Positions 35,101 through 47,266 of a stretch of DNA of 64,000 nt are shown one piece after another (the stretch's first letter is position 1; every line of letters begins with the position of its first letter). This stretch comes from Mansonella perstans (lineage: Eukaryota; Nematoda; Chromadorea; Rhabditida; Onchocercidae): the NCBI GenBank assembly GCA_037074765.1, contig JBAMDO010000571.1:434001-498000 (forward strand), written 5' to 3'. The notes beneath the pieces were generated by a model. The model was not told the origin of the DNA and ran no database searches. It saw nothing but the letters and a program-made list of their open reading frames with translations. A program made the translations under genes and the position numbers.

Positions 35101-36251
35101 GGAAAGTAATCTCATCAATAATTTAAATATAAAGCTCTCATTTCATTAATTTGATCGTTATTGTTCAGTTCAGACGGGTTATTGACAGCGCTGGTAAATT
35201 TTTAGAGAAGGTCTTTTTTTAGATAGGAAAATCAAGCTGACTATTTTAATATTTGTTGAAGTGTCGAAATGTTTTAAAGTTTACTCAGCAGGTATTATTG
35301 TAGCTTGAGTATCAGCTAAGGAAAAGAAATGATGTTGAGCAAATGGCTGCTCGAAAAACAATGCGAAGTCAATCAGTTCAGAGAAAGGCAAGTATTTTTG
35401 TTAAGATTTATTAGAAACTTGCTTTAGAAGAGACAAAATAAGAAGGCGTGATATTCTATAGTCTGGGTATCTATTAAGGAATAGATTAGTATTATGTATT
35501 GTAGTCTGAACGTCTGGTAAGGAATAGAATAAATGATGAGCCAATGGCTGCTCGAAAAACAATGCGAAGTCAATCAGTTCAGAAAAAGGCAAGTATTTTT
35601 GGCTAGAATTTATTAGAAACCTGCTGAAAGTTTACATATCTTTATGAATTGTGTTTTTTTAATGATAGTATTGAGCTAGCTTGATACATTTCTTTTTAAT
35701 TCAAAAAATCTGGAATTTTATTAAAATTTTAAAAAAAAACTAGGAACATATGATATATTATAATTTGGGTACTTAAGAAATAGATAACATGATATTTTTA
35801 ATAGTAAGCAGAAAGCCAACAAACTTGGTCAATAAGCAGACTAAATTACATAAGCTTAAGTTCGAGCAAATGCCCATTAAGCTTATCCTAAAATTGAAGT
35901 GTTAAGAAATCGGATTATTATGCAAGAAATCGCTTCTGCATTTCGACATTATTAGTTACCAATACTGATTTCGTCAAGAAACATGAATTGATAGCCTGCA
36001 ATGTTGCGCTGTTTTCAGATCTAAACAATCATATATATTTTGCTCGTTTTCTTGTTGTAAAAACAGCTAAATATTAAAAGTTATGCTGACCAGAGAATAG
36101 GATAATTTAAAAGGCGATTTAGAAATGTTGTTTAGTACTTTCATCAATGTTTCATTTATTTCAGAAATCTGGAAAACATGAAAATGGTTCGGCACCAGAA
36201 TCGAGCAAACGCCGAAAAAGTCGACCAACAGGTCTTAGTTTTGATGACTGA
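32186..36251 (+). CDS. candidate PAXX-like (XRCC4-superfamily) end-joining protein
   Basis: Exons 32186-32290, 32712-32800, 34777-34942, 35304-35387 and 36165-36251 join in phase to give 176 residues (human PAXX about 204). The N-terminal part looks like a small beta head: the segment MMVVTDSMALLYEKPMTT resembles the VTD-aa-LW strand/helix of PAXX, followed by VSESLLEQSWQ. A long charged helix follows (about residues 65-140: ELNRVKDANIQLRTVNLLEE, then LEYQLRKRNDVEQ), then a basic tail ending KRRKSRPTGLSFDD. That end matches the layout of the Ku-binding motif at the PAXX C-terminus (basic cluster, Gly, aromatic, acidic end). PAXX and its relatives XRCC4 and XLF bridge broken ends with Ku and ligase IV. 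Exon 4 is present twice (second copy 35505-35588), both with GC donors. Intron 2 hosts an antisense PPP1R11 gene. The family call is an inference from layout and short motifs. Confidence 0.45.
32850..32872. repeat. (TA)n microsatellite
   Basis: About eleven TA units in intron 2 of the PAXX-like gene. Confidence 0.85.
33153..34127 (-). CDS. ppp1r11: PPP1R11 / inhibitor-3 homologue, nested antisense
   Basis: Three minus-strand exons, 34127-34040, 33666-33494 and 33221-33153, join in phase to 109 residues (human 126). The conserved core is VTWAEGTIDNEHLNR, then SNCCCIWVKPR with the triple Cys at 65-67, and the second Cys/His cluster CEVEHCRGHTLP near the C-terminus. VTW at 46-48 sits where the family has its PP1-binding KVEW-type motif. 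PPP1R11 binds and inhibits the catalytic subunit of protein phosphatase 1, and the mammalian protein is also reported as an E3 ubiquitin ligase through its Cys-rich region. The whole gene lies inside the 1.98-kb intron 2 of the PAXX-like gene on the opposite strand. The family's acidic stretch between the Cys clusters is shortened to a DDPTTWEQDE segment. Confidence 0.88.
35304..35588 (+). repeat. duplicated 84-nt exon (4a and 4b)
   Basis: Copy 4a is 35304-35387 and copy 4b is 35505-35588. Both are 84 nt, open in phase 0-0, preceded by a ttgtag acceptor and followed by the GC donor aag|gcaagt. Codons 14-26 encode the same MAARKTMRSQSVQ; the first 13 codons differ (LEYQLRKRNDVEQ against SERLVRNRINDEP). 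Confidence 0.85.
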
Positions 36252-38933
36252 TTTTATCATCCACCGTATCATTCCAATTCTAAATTTATATTTTGTCAGC
36301 TTCTAAACATAATTACTGCCATTCATTTTCTTAATTTTATTGCTCACTTTGTAAGCCTCAGCATTAGGTTATGAGTCTTTTAAAAATTTTATTGGATTTT
36401 ATCATTTTCAGGAAAATTTCCTCGTCATTTCAGATTTTTACACTGCCTCTTTTATTTTATCACTGCTGCTACAAATTATCTTGCCTTGTAATTCTCATTC
36501 TCAAAAAACCGTTTCTGCTTTAAATATTTTTTTCATATGTTTTTTTAAACATATTTTTATTATTGCTTGCTACTGCAGTTGTTTTTATTGATCTCTCAGA
36601 GTTTTGTTTTGCCAGATCAGAGTTATTTATATTTATTTAAACAGAAAACTGGTGCTTTGTGAACTCTTAGAAAACTCTGGAAAAATTTTGTGAATTAAAC
36701 TCTTTGAACTCTTGGGAAACTGGTGCTTTGTGAATTTTTGGAAATTTTTCGAATTATATGATTAAATGAGCCAAATTAGCGCAACACGTTGTTTGGATAT
36801 AAAGACGGTGGATAACTGGAATGCTGCGTTGCCAGTACAGTGTTCAAAAGTGGAAGTTTGCGAAGGAAATTTTTATCACTTTCTTTTTTATTTTCAATTT
36901 TATCACTTTCTTGCATAAGTTTTCATGTAGTTGTTGCTTTTCTTTTATTCATTTTATCAGTCTTCAGTTCGTCGCATTTTGAAATTTTCTTTATTGAATT
37001 ATTTTATACATTATATATTGTTCATAGTTTTAGCAAGACTGAATATAAATTTGCAAGTCTTCAATACATCAATTTAAAATTTTTTTTTCGTTTCTTGAAA
37101 TGTATTTAGATGCATATACATCGTAGAATATTTATGTGAGATTTTAAAATCATTAAGAATGTAATCTCCACTTATATGTTTTCTTAAAATTTCTGGCTTG
37201 TATTCTAGATAGTTTTAAGACGGCTTTTAATTTTTTTTTTTCATATTTTTCGTTTATTGTTAAATTTATTTGAAGACTATAATGCAACTTAGCACAGCAG
37301 ATCGGATTTTGATAGGAGAACTCTTTTGTGTGTGAAATTATGTTATCGTGAATTTAGGAAATTTATTTTATGATTTTAGACATTTAGAAAAATTGCTGGC
37401 AAATGTTGCCAGACAGGTAATTTATGAGTACAGTGGCATATACTTCATGGTATTTGTTGACGGTTAATGTTTTAAATGTTTTAAACTTTTGCGTTGAATC
37501 CCGTGTACCATTCACTTAAACTGATTCTTGGTTGGAAGATTCTTTAAGGCTTAAGGGAATATGGATTTACGAGTAGACAAAATCACTACTAGTAGTATTA
37601 TAGAAAGCACATTCTTTGTTGCTATGCAAAATTTTGAGTATTCACAAAGCTATTGATATAATATTCGGAATTATTGTCACCCACTATTCTTTCCAGTTGC
37701 TTCTATGACCGTTCATTTTTTTGAGCAATAAAAATTTCCACTGACAATCGCTTCTTGCATTAACATTGAGATGGGACGGCTCGAATCTAATATTAATACT
37801 GCTGACTACCAATTTGCCAAAAGATGAAATATGAAAGCATTTGAATTGAACCGTTTTAAAAAACCTTTCGAAATAACACTGATTGAAAGGATGGCCTAGC
37901 CATTAAGAGAGAAAGTGAGGTGGAAGTTGATTGAAATATCGGTATACATGCGAACTGGAATTTTCAAGGAGACACATAGCATGAATCATGTACGTATATG
38001 GCATTCTATCTTTATTGAACTTTTGAGGTGTTGAATTTAGTCGGAAAGATATTTGTCCTTGAAGTTTCAATGATATAATGCTGAGGGTTATCACAGAACC
38101 AGTTCTGTTGAACAATCTAAGGTATGAATATTCCCATATGGTTTAAGATTCTGAAAATTACGTTGCTGTTATGCAACAAAAATTCTAATTTACGATCACA
38201 GATGATCTTTATTTGCTCTTTCCATGCTAGCTGCATACTTTTTTTTGCCACGGGTGCAACTCTTGACACTCCGAGCTCCGTTGTTTACTAGTGAACTTAA
38301 TTGAAACCTGTTGATAATTTATATTTATTAATTCTTTGGGCTTAATTAATATCATAAGTAAAATTTTTAGCGAATCTGAAATAAAGTGTTTTAACGATTG
38401 TAAAAACGAAGAATTTGTTTTGCAATCATTCCGTTTTTGATTCTGCATATTAAGCTTTTATTCATAAAAATATGTTTCCAACACTGATATTAATGATTAA
38501 ATTGTATAAATAGTATGTTTGAATATTCCTAGGTGGCTAATTAAAGTTTCAAATTTATAAAATTTTTCAAAATTTATTTCACAGTGAGGAAATGTAACTG
38601 AAATGGAAATTATCCAACATCATCAATAATTGGGTTCCAAAGAAGGACAGCTCATATCCATTGTATCCTAATTGTTCTATCGATTCTACGGATGTGTAAA
38701 AATTACCGACATTGCTGAATTGTATCTGTTCTTTTCTTGTCCTTTCTTGAAAATAAAAATTGTTTGCTACTTTAATTCACCATTTTTTTGATCTTTCATT
38801 CATGATTAATATAAGCGTAATTTTATTAAAATTTCTCATTTTTCTGGAGTTCAGTGAACTTAAAAACTTGTTAGAGCAGTTGTCAAGTGAACACAAAATC
38901 GAGCGCAATTGATTGTGCGAAATTCAATTTTCA
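36252..38933. other. intergenic spacer
   Basis: AT-rich spacer between the PAXX-like gene and the BPI-family gene. It includes a partial duplication around ctggtgctttgtgaa (~36648 and ~36719). Short open frames on both strands lack splice context or recognisable motifs. Confidence 0.55.
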
Positions 38934-41900
38934 ATGCATCATCTTCTCTTTATCACGGTAAGTTTACAAAGATAATTGATGTCAAAGAGGACTTTGCTTT
39001 GTGTTTATTAAAATGGGATAGGCAGAGATATTAAATGATTCATTTTGAAAGGTGCGATAGTATGTTAAATATATAATATTATTTCACTAGCGAAAATAAA
39101 TATTATTTTCACACTCCTACTATTAACTACTGAAATGTTAACTATCGATACAATAAAATTTTTAGTGTCCAAAAAAATTTTAGATTACAACTAACTAAAA
39201 TTTTTTTTTTAAACTAAGTTTGAATAAATCCTGTGGATCATGAAGTAAGTGGTAGGAAAAGTAAATGATAGGAAAACAAGTTTTAGTTCAAAAATCAGAT
39301 CAATGATTCTTCAAACTTTCTGTTAGTCTTTGGTTTGTGAAACCAGAACATTTCCTTCATAAACTTATCTTACTTTACTGTAGATAAAATCTGAAAATTT
39401 CACAATAAAATAAAATTTGAAATGAAAATTTTGTTTCGGATTTTGCATGAGTGTGAATATTATGTTTTCAAGATTGCGTTGTGGTTAGCGAACATTGCCG
39501 ATGAATGTTTCGGAACTCCCGGTGAAGTTTTTGTTCCATTGCAGTCTGCTTTGCGATTGCGTTTCGGTGATAATATCTTCCAGCAATTATCCAGAGTAGT
39601 CGGTATTCGTTTGTTTCTTTTGCATATCTCTCAAAAAATACGAATGAATGTTTTGTATTTTTGACATGGAAATACTGAAAGCACGGAGTACAAATAGGAT
39701 GACACAGCATATTTAGATCCTTGATACAGCGAGCATTAGTAGAAATGAATAAAATATAATTCAAATTATAAAATAATTATAAAAAATTTATAAAAAAAAT
39801 TGCCAGCCAGAATTATCAGTGCATAAAGTGCAAGCATTATCTATATTTGCTAAGAAAAGTATAGATAGTGTAAGATTAACGCAGAATTGGTTATGGTTTT
39901 TGTGATTCAAATTGATCATACATTGAATTACAAAATCCGAAACAAATCGACTTTTCATTTCAGATTTCTTATTCAAGAAGCATGTTAAACAAGTGACAAT
40001 TACGCCGCAACAGCAATGCTTTCCAGAAGGATGTGTCAGAATTCAGGATTTCCAACTTGTTGCACATCAAAATCCATCATACGTTAGAGTGGTACCAACA
40101 CCACCAAATCTGCTAACACTTAGGATTAGTGACTTCAATCTTTAGTAGGTTTTAATAAAACTTCAATATGACATAATAAAAATGAATTTTAACATATTAC
40201 GTTCACTTGCAATGTTTATGAAAAAGAGCGATCAAATTTTCAACTAAATGCAATGTTAAAGCATGGCAGGTACGTTATACGGGCAGTTACAACCATTACT
40301 ATTGCTTCCGGTCACAATACCGACATACGGGACACTAGTAATATCTGCTAACCAGCTTGTCGTAGAGGCTACATTTGATATCCAGAAGACTGTGTACAAT
40401 GTGCCATATATTCGATTAGTCAGTTGTTCTCTAATTAATGAAGTAATTCTCGCCTGGGTGGAAAATATGGGTCTATTCACTATTTTTGTCAACAGTAAAT
40501 ATCAGGTAATTGATAAACATGCCATTTTCATTCCTTTCATTCATCTCTAATAAATTACCCTTGCAAGTCAGATAAAAATTCAAATATTTTAAAATGTCCT
40601 TCATTTCAAATGCTTAGGTGTAAATTGTCCTGAAATTATAATTGTATATATGCAAATTTTTAGTTTTCCTTTACATGCCTTTTTGATCATAAAGTACTAT
40701 ACAAAATAATATTGTTATATGATTTTTGTAGCATGAAATTACGATTAAAACTCGACAAATATTGGAAGAAACTCTTTGCATCGCAGTGAATAATGTTGTG
40801 AATAGTGAACTGAATAGTGAACTGCATCAGATACCGAATCAAATATCCATCTTTGATTTATATCAAATTTTTGTCGAGGTTACAATACCGTTCTCATCTT
40901 TTGCTTTCGCTACAATCAGCTTATTTTACCGCACTTTCTCCAATCTCATTACAAAAATTCTTGTTCAAATACATCATAAAACGAGAAATTCTCCGTTTGA
41001 TCTTTCAATTGGTAGAATTCCTCGATAGCGCCTAAAATAACAACAAGCTCATTGTCTACCATTTTTCTTCAAAAAAAAAAAAAAAAAAAAAAAATTCATA
41101 GATTAAGAAACGCCTGTGCTAAGCTGTCTTTCTTTCGAAAGTTTTTCAATTAAGAAGGCTGTGTTGAATTAGTGTTGAATTTAGTATACTACTTTTTGAT
41201 GTAATTGTTCAGAAATCGGATAATATAAGTGACCAGAAGATGAAAAGAGCACTAGGATCCGTACCAAACAATCCGCAGAGTGAGTCTTTTTTTTAAAAAA
41301 ATGTCATTCTTTCTTAACTTGATAACGAATCTGAATTTATTTCTTTCATTTCTAAGTATTTTAATGAAAATAGCATTTTTTTCTTAAAAAGTGCCTCAAC
41401 ACCATTGATCAAATGCCTCACTTAGTATGAACGATTTTTGCAGTTTCATTGCAACCTAAAACGAAAATGACTTCCGATTGGGATATGTTGCAAGAATCAT
41501 ATTTGGATGGGCAGAACAGATTGTCCAGTCGTAAAATAAAGTCGGAAATTCGAAATTCATCTTCTATTTTTCCACTTGTAACAATTAGGAAATCAAGCGA
41601 GATTTCGTCCAACACTGTTAGTTTATCTATTTTCTTATTTCAATTAAATAAAACTTCTCGAAGATCTTTAGCTTTCTCTTGAATATTTTCGATAATTTTC
41701 ATTTATAAATTGATTTATTTATAGAATAATAGTCTGAAAAATTCGTGGAAGAAGCTGGTTCTGTTAATTCTTTCGTTAAGTATTCTGGACACCAGTGCAA
41801 CATATGAGAAATTTTTCATCGGTCTAGATGGTGATGTGTATATTAGATCTGGTGATAAAACCAAGGTTTATTTCATTTATCTTTTTCTCCATCTATGAAA

Positions 41901-44250
41901 AAGCTAGAAATGCATATAACTTTACCTTATAAAGTTCTGCTTCTATAATTTTTAGACTTGGGTATTTGTATTTCATAAAATTATCTCAGAAGCTTTTTTA
42001 GCTCCACTATTAAAAAAATCCCTCTATGATTTTTGAATTCATCTCAATGTACTTATCTATAATATCCGCAATAACATAAGTAATTGAGAACTATCAGAGC
42101 ATTAAGAGAATCATTTAAATTAGTCTATAATTGCATTTGAACTCATCATTAGCAGTCCCCTGATAGTTCTCAATTCTCGTTTATGCATATGTAAAAAAAT
42201 AACTATTTAAGAATCCTTATCAACGACCGAAAATGTTACGATTCACTGGAATAATGAATGGAAATGCTGTTGATTTGCTGATATCGGAATACACTATCAA
42301 TACACTCCTCCTTAAAGCACATATGTAAGGATACGATCAAAGTAAATGGTCTGAATAATTTCCATGAATGATGACTCTTATTATTATAACAACCTCTTGG
42401 ATCGAAAAATGACCAATTTGATTGCCAAAACCTTTAAACCATTCACTGCATTGCTTTTCTCTTTCACACAAGAAAACTAATTGGCATAATGAACTGCAAT
42501 CGCTTAATCATTTCGTACCTCTTCAATTTATACAAATTACAGATGTAAGGAACAACTAAGCTTAAAGCACTATGCTTTCTCGGTTTGATTTCAATTAGAC
42601 TGTTCAGAATTCCGAAAAATTACATTTTCAATTTCAATTTGATTTCAATTTATATATGATCGCCATATTTAAATATACTAAAATTTGTCAAATCCAGTTA
42701 ATGAAACATTTAAGCTAAGTTTCTTCGAGTAGTTTTTTTAATCGGCAGTCACAAATCGCAATTCAAATCTTCATCGTTAGAATCAATTTTTCGACATCCT
42801 GAAGAGTTTAGTTGAAAATTGGCACGTTTAGATTTTCTTCAGTTTAGCCTTGCGATATCGGTTCACTGTTATCGAGTTAGCTGTATATGCTAAGTACAAT
42901 TCTACATTTTTAAAACTTGATTACTTTTACGTCTTTCAATATTCGTATGATCGTTTGAGAATCATCAATGAAAATAGTGTTGAATGACTTATTTCTTCGG
43001 TACAAAAGAAAAATTATTAAATTTTGATTCAATCCCTACATTAATAATTGCCATCTTTAGCATTGGTGCATTAGTTTTTGGTGTGAGTTCAGCAACACCT
43101 ATACTTGGTAAATTAATGCGTACATCATGTGGAATGGATGAAGTTTGTCTATCCGATATTATTCCTGAAATTGCCGAAACACATCCAAATAAACAACTTG
43201 AAATCATCCTACGCATAACTGAACCGCCTAAGGCAATTATTTCGGCAGGTTTGATATAGCTTGTCAAAGCAAAATAAAATTTTTTTTCATTAGATACTGC
43301 TGAAAATTTTGAGAATTTTCAGTTTTTTTTTAATTATGCAAAACTTTTGAATTTATGAGTTTTTATAAATCAGGTACTGCTATTGTAAAGCTTAAAGGAC
43401 GGGCAACATTTTTCGTTGAAGGAACAACTGAAAAAATTGGTGTAATACCATTCAATACGACGATACAGTTCAATGTCACAAGTTTACCTGGTCGTATTGC
43501 TGGTTAGTTTCAGTGATATTTTGCAACATATGGCCCAACTTCCTTATAGATTTAGTGATATTTTACACTTATGGTCCAACTTATTCGTGCAGAAGTTATT
43601 CCACACGAAACTCAATCAATCCACTTTTTCTTGTTTGGCAATGCTAATGAATTAATAATGTCAAAATGCAGCAAACATGTAATGGAAAGTTTTAAGCAAA
43701 ATGATCTTGATTTCTGAGGTAAAACTGTTCAATTACGAGTACTATGAACCAAATGTTTGGCGATTGGAATCACAAGCTTCTTAAAGGACTTTCAACCGTC
43801 ATAAATTTTTTAACTTGAATAAATTTAAAATGGTTAAGTCATGCGGCAACCTCTTAAGCTGGATTTTGTGTGGAATAACTCTTACAAAATTTGGCATAAA
43901 AACTTCCTAAATTGTCAATTATCTGAAAAACGCTTTCATATTATCAAGTAGCTATATTACTAGGATAAATTTACATTATTTCAGGATTAATAAAAATAAA
44001 GACGCTGCAATTTGGTGAACATATCGATTTCCTTGGTCTTTCACTGCAATCATTGAATAGTTTCAAGGAAGCAACGAAGGGCTCTGTGATGAAAATGGTA
44101 AATGGTATACTTAAAGAAGGTATCAGTTTTAATGAATCACCAACATTATTTTCTGATACACTGATCGGTTTAGTAGATGGAGCTATTTTGTTGCAAACCA
44201 ATTTTAGTATTGAACGGAGTTTCTATCAGCAAACGCCTATTTCAGTGTAG
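38934..44250 (+). CDS. secreted BPI/LBP-family lipid-binding protein
   Basis: Twelve phase-consistent exons, 38934-38957, 39473-39602, 39964-40144, 40262-40505, 40732-40878, 41213-41279, 41444-41616, 41725-41865, 42212-42324, 43061-43248, 43374-43502 and 43985-44250, encode 600 residues. The signal peptide is split by intron 1 (MHHLLFIT then IALWLANIAD). The N-terminal BPI barrel follows: TPGEVFVPLQSALRLRFGD, ISDFNLYMAGTLYGQLQPLL and PTYGTLVISANQLVVEATFD are the usual amphipathic strands. The C-terminal barrel has SEYTINTLLLKAH, a Cys-bounded TSCGMDEVC segment, LEIILRITEPPKAIISAG and a terminal FSIERSFYQQTP. The fold binds lipid in two apolar pockets; the C. elegans relative NRF-5 acts in lipid transport between tissues. 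Between the barrels is a ~95-residue linker, longer than in vertebrate BPI (family ~480 aa), with a KKLVLLILSLSIL hydrophobic stretch. Specific lipid and orthology are not visible here. Confidence 0.82.
42082..42175. repeat. inverted repeat with 16-bp perfect arms in intron 8
   Basis: aattgagaactatcag at 42082-42097 is the exact reverse complement of 42160-42175, with a 62-base loop. It lies wholly within intron 8 of the BPI-family gene and just before the exon at 42212. Confidence 0.85.
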
Positions 44251-45444
44251 ATTAACTGCTCAATGCTAAATATATCAGGTTTCAGTTTAAAATTTCAAGA
44301 TGAAAATTGCTTCCTGACCAATATTTCCTGTAAAAACATTTCCCAAGATCATTTCCTTGCCGATATTACTCCAGCAAAATTCATTTCATAAAAAATTTTT
44401 ATTTTTCGCTAATAATGTATCTCCTTTATTTCTTCCGATTTTAATCCATTCCGCTTCGATCCGATATTGCGCTTGGTTATTTTTTGTACATATTAGAAAA
44501 AGTCACTTTTTTCTTTATCAGTTCACGCAATCGTAAGTGATTATCACACCCACTGATTATCAATGTTCTTTGAGATTCTCAATATTTTTCACATTACATT
44601 ATGATGTGGCATATATTTTATATGAAGTAACAACAGCGAATGGCGCAATCCGCAAAACAAAACTTCATGACAGAAATAAGGGAAATAAAAGAAGACAGTA
44701 AAAATATTGTGGTTTGCAGCGAAGACTGAATAAAATATAAATGTTAAGAACATTCAGATTTTTTAGAAATTGATATCGTCAAGATTTTATTTTATTTGTA
44801 CAGATTAGAAGAAATAAACAATGATGCTTCTCTTGCTGCTTAGCAGGGATACAAGGAATTTAATAAAAGTTTACTAATAATCGGATAATTAATTTATTAG
44901 CGAATAGAGTTATGACTGAGACAATTAGAATTTGATTCGCAAAGATTGATTGGATACTATTTTTTATCCAATTTCCTACAGTTTATATAAAGAGTGTGCC
45001 TACCAATGTTAATCAATCAAATTAAAACACTTCAGATCAAAGGTTGCAGGTATAACAATTGCGGAGTGAATAATTCCTAGCCAATTCTAAGAAAGTGATA
45101 AACGAGCAGTAAATTAAATATAAGGCTTAGAATCATTTTCTAGCAAACATTCTTTGAATTGTAAATTGTTACGAAGTCTTTACAAAATAATATTATACGA
45201 CGAAAATACTTCACAATTACTACAGTATAAATTTACAGTACAAATTAGGCCTATTGGTCTTTCGTGTATAAATACAAAACTGAAACCCTTGAAAATTCTG
45301 ATTTGTTATTCACAAGTCTCTGATAAAGCGTAAATGTGTAAAAGATAGCGAAATGAACTGAAAAAATAATATTAAATGAAAAAGTAATATTAAATGTGAA
45401 AAGTTAAAAGGAAAATAAAGTCTTGAAAAAAGTTCTTGATAAGG

Positions 45445-45510
45445 CAATCTTTTTATTCGAGAATTCCAACATTTCTGCAATCTTTTTATTCGAGAATTCC
45501 AACATTTCTG
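45445..45510. repeat. 33-bp perfect tandem duplication
   Basis: The unit beginning caatctttttattcgagaat occurs twice without change, starting at 45445 and 45478. It contains the palindrome gaattc. Confidence 0.9.
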
Positions 45511-47250
45511 ACTAATAGAACTAACTATCTGTTCTATCGATAGTCTTGACAGTTAAAGTTAAAAGTATTAATTTCTATATTTCTTTCGTTAAATCGATAT
45601 ATAGATAATATCAAATAGAACAGATATATTACATTGCTGCGTGTAGTCTAAACTTAAAGCTAAATTTTTACCATTTACTATAAAATAATGATTGAAATAC
45701 TTTGGCATATTATCACTAATTATGAATCTCCTACGAGATGCTTCGTTAAATAATTGGTCTGATTGGACTCAAGTCTTAAATATTTCGAAAATATCATGCT
45801 TATCCATATGAAGAGACAATTGTACAAGGAATATTCTGACCATTTTAATTAATTATGAATTAAAACTTTAATAAAATTATGAATAGATCAGTACTATGAA
45901 TAGATCAATTATATGAATTTTAATATACTTTAATAAAATTATAAATAGATTAATCATATGAAAATTAAGGAGTAATTCCATCGATAACAATGAAGATTCA
46001 GATTTCCATCTGAATCCAATTACTACAGTTCGAATTATGGATGAAATTGCAAGATGTTATATGCAATAAATTTGGTCATATCTTTCATTAAGTGATACCT
46101 TAAATTTAATCGAATATTTTTAGAGTTCACAAAGACTTAAATAATATTTTTGCAAAGAGTTAAAAGTGATACGTGCTATATTAAATAGTTGTAATAACAT
46201 GCGGCAAAAAAAAATGGAATATGCACGTATTGTAAGCGTGAATGGAAAAAAATAAGTTCACGTTAACGTGATACTACCTGTACGAGCTATGACTTTTCTT
46301 TTCAAATAGTATCAAAATTTGAATGTACATAACATCCAGTTAAGATAAAAATAAAGATTACGTGTCAAAAAATGAATTATTCGCACTTGAGACGACGAAT
46401 TTTCATTCGTGGACTTCTAGACGCAGACGCAAATTTAGAATTGAATGAATGACGGATGATCGATATGAGGAAATTTTTATGAGAGAAGGAGGATGGGGAG
46501 TGGTATTAACTAGATTTTAGAGCTGGCGTACGTGAAGTGAACGTGTTATTGCAATGTAATATACGTGGAGAATTTGTAGCACTTAAAGGTTTATATTAGA
46601 ACAATGTTTACATGTGTCATTTTGAGGTAAGGATAAATAAGAATAGTTGAGAGCGTGTCCTTCAATTAAATGATTGTGACGAGAAAAATATTTTTGTTTC
46701 TTTTTTGAGTGTTTTGTGTTAATATTGTAATGGTCAAGTATTGCACGAAAATGGACCTATATTGATGTTTCTTTTCAAAAACTTTTCTTTTATTTAGATA
46801 TTAATCGTTACCTTTTCTCATATCTTTCCTTCATTACTCTTTTCATTATTAACGTCCAAAGATGTTGCCAGTAATACTCTTAAATAGATACAATTGTTGT
46901 TTATATGTTAATTAATTACTGTTTTCTTTAAAATTTAGTTTATATGTAAATTAATTACACAATTTATATGTAAATTAATTACTGCTCTTACATAGATACA
47001 ATTGTTAAATTAATTACTGGAATTTTATATATTTTCAACTTATATTTGCAGAAATGTTGTTGCCATTCTCTCTTCTAAGAAAATTATTCTCTCAAATGTA
47101 TGCTGTAGCAAATCCATGTTATATTCTTCAAAGAACTTATAATAGTGCGAAATATGGTTGTAAAGGCTTTCAGTTGAAAGCACTATGGGCAGCTGTATAT
47201 TTTCGTAGCTGTATATTTTGTACAGGCGAAAGTTAAAATGACTAATTCAT

Positions 47251-47260
47251 TATTTTGCAG
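47251..47260 (+). promoter_or_regulatory. candidate trans-splice acceptor before swsn-4
   Basis: tattttgcag ends six bases before the ATG at 47267, the expected position for a spliced-leader acceptor. Confidence 0.4.
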
Positions 47261-47266
47261 CTAAAA

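Larger units (their letters stand above)
44251..47266. other. intergenic spacer upstream of swsn-4
   Basis: Contains an aataaa poly(A) signal for the BPI-family gene near 44728, a 33-bp perfect tandem duplication (45445-45510), several AT-rich degenerate duplications (45840-45965, 46901-47010), and a slightly GC-richer stretch around 46372-46600 that may be the swsn-4 promoter or a 5' leader exon. No protein-coding gene is supported. Confidence 0.55.

Noticed and set aside
37903..38115. Open frames on both strands, checked as a possible transposase end
   Set aside because: No DDE/DDD-type motif, terminal repeats or target duplication could be found.
42984..43060. Hydrophobic N-terminal extension of the exon at 43061
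   Set aside because: The open frame extends leftward, but the ctttag acceptor at 43060 gives the required phase 2 join and restores the BPI pattern, so the extension is intronic.
42989..43267. 92-codon antisense frame opposite the BPI-family gene
   Set aside because: Exact antisense of a well-supported exon; codon structure explains it.
47054..47236. 60-codon open frame just before swsn-4
   Set aside because: Overlaps the likely 5' region; the swsn-4 start at 47267 follows a good acceptor and is followed by the conserved QLQ domain.
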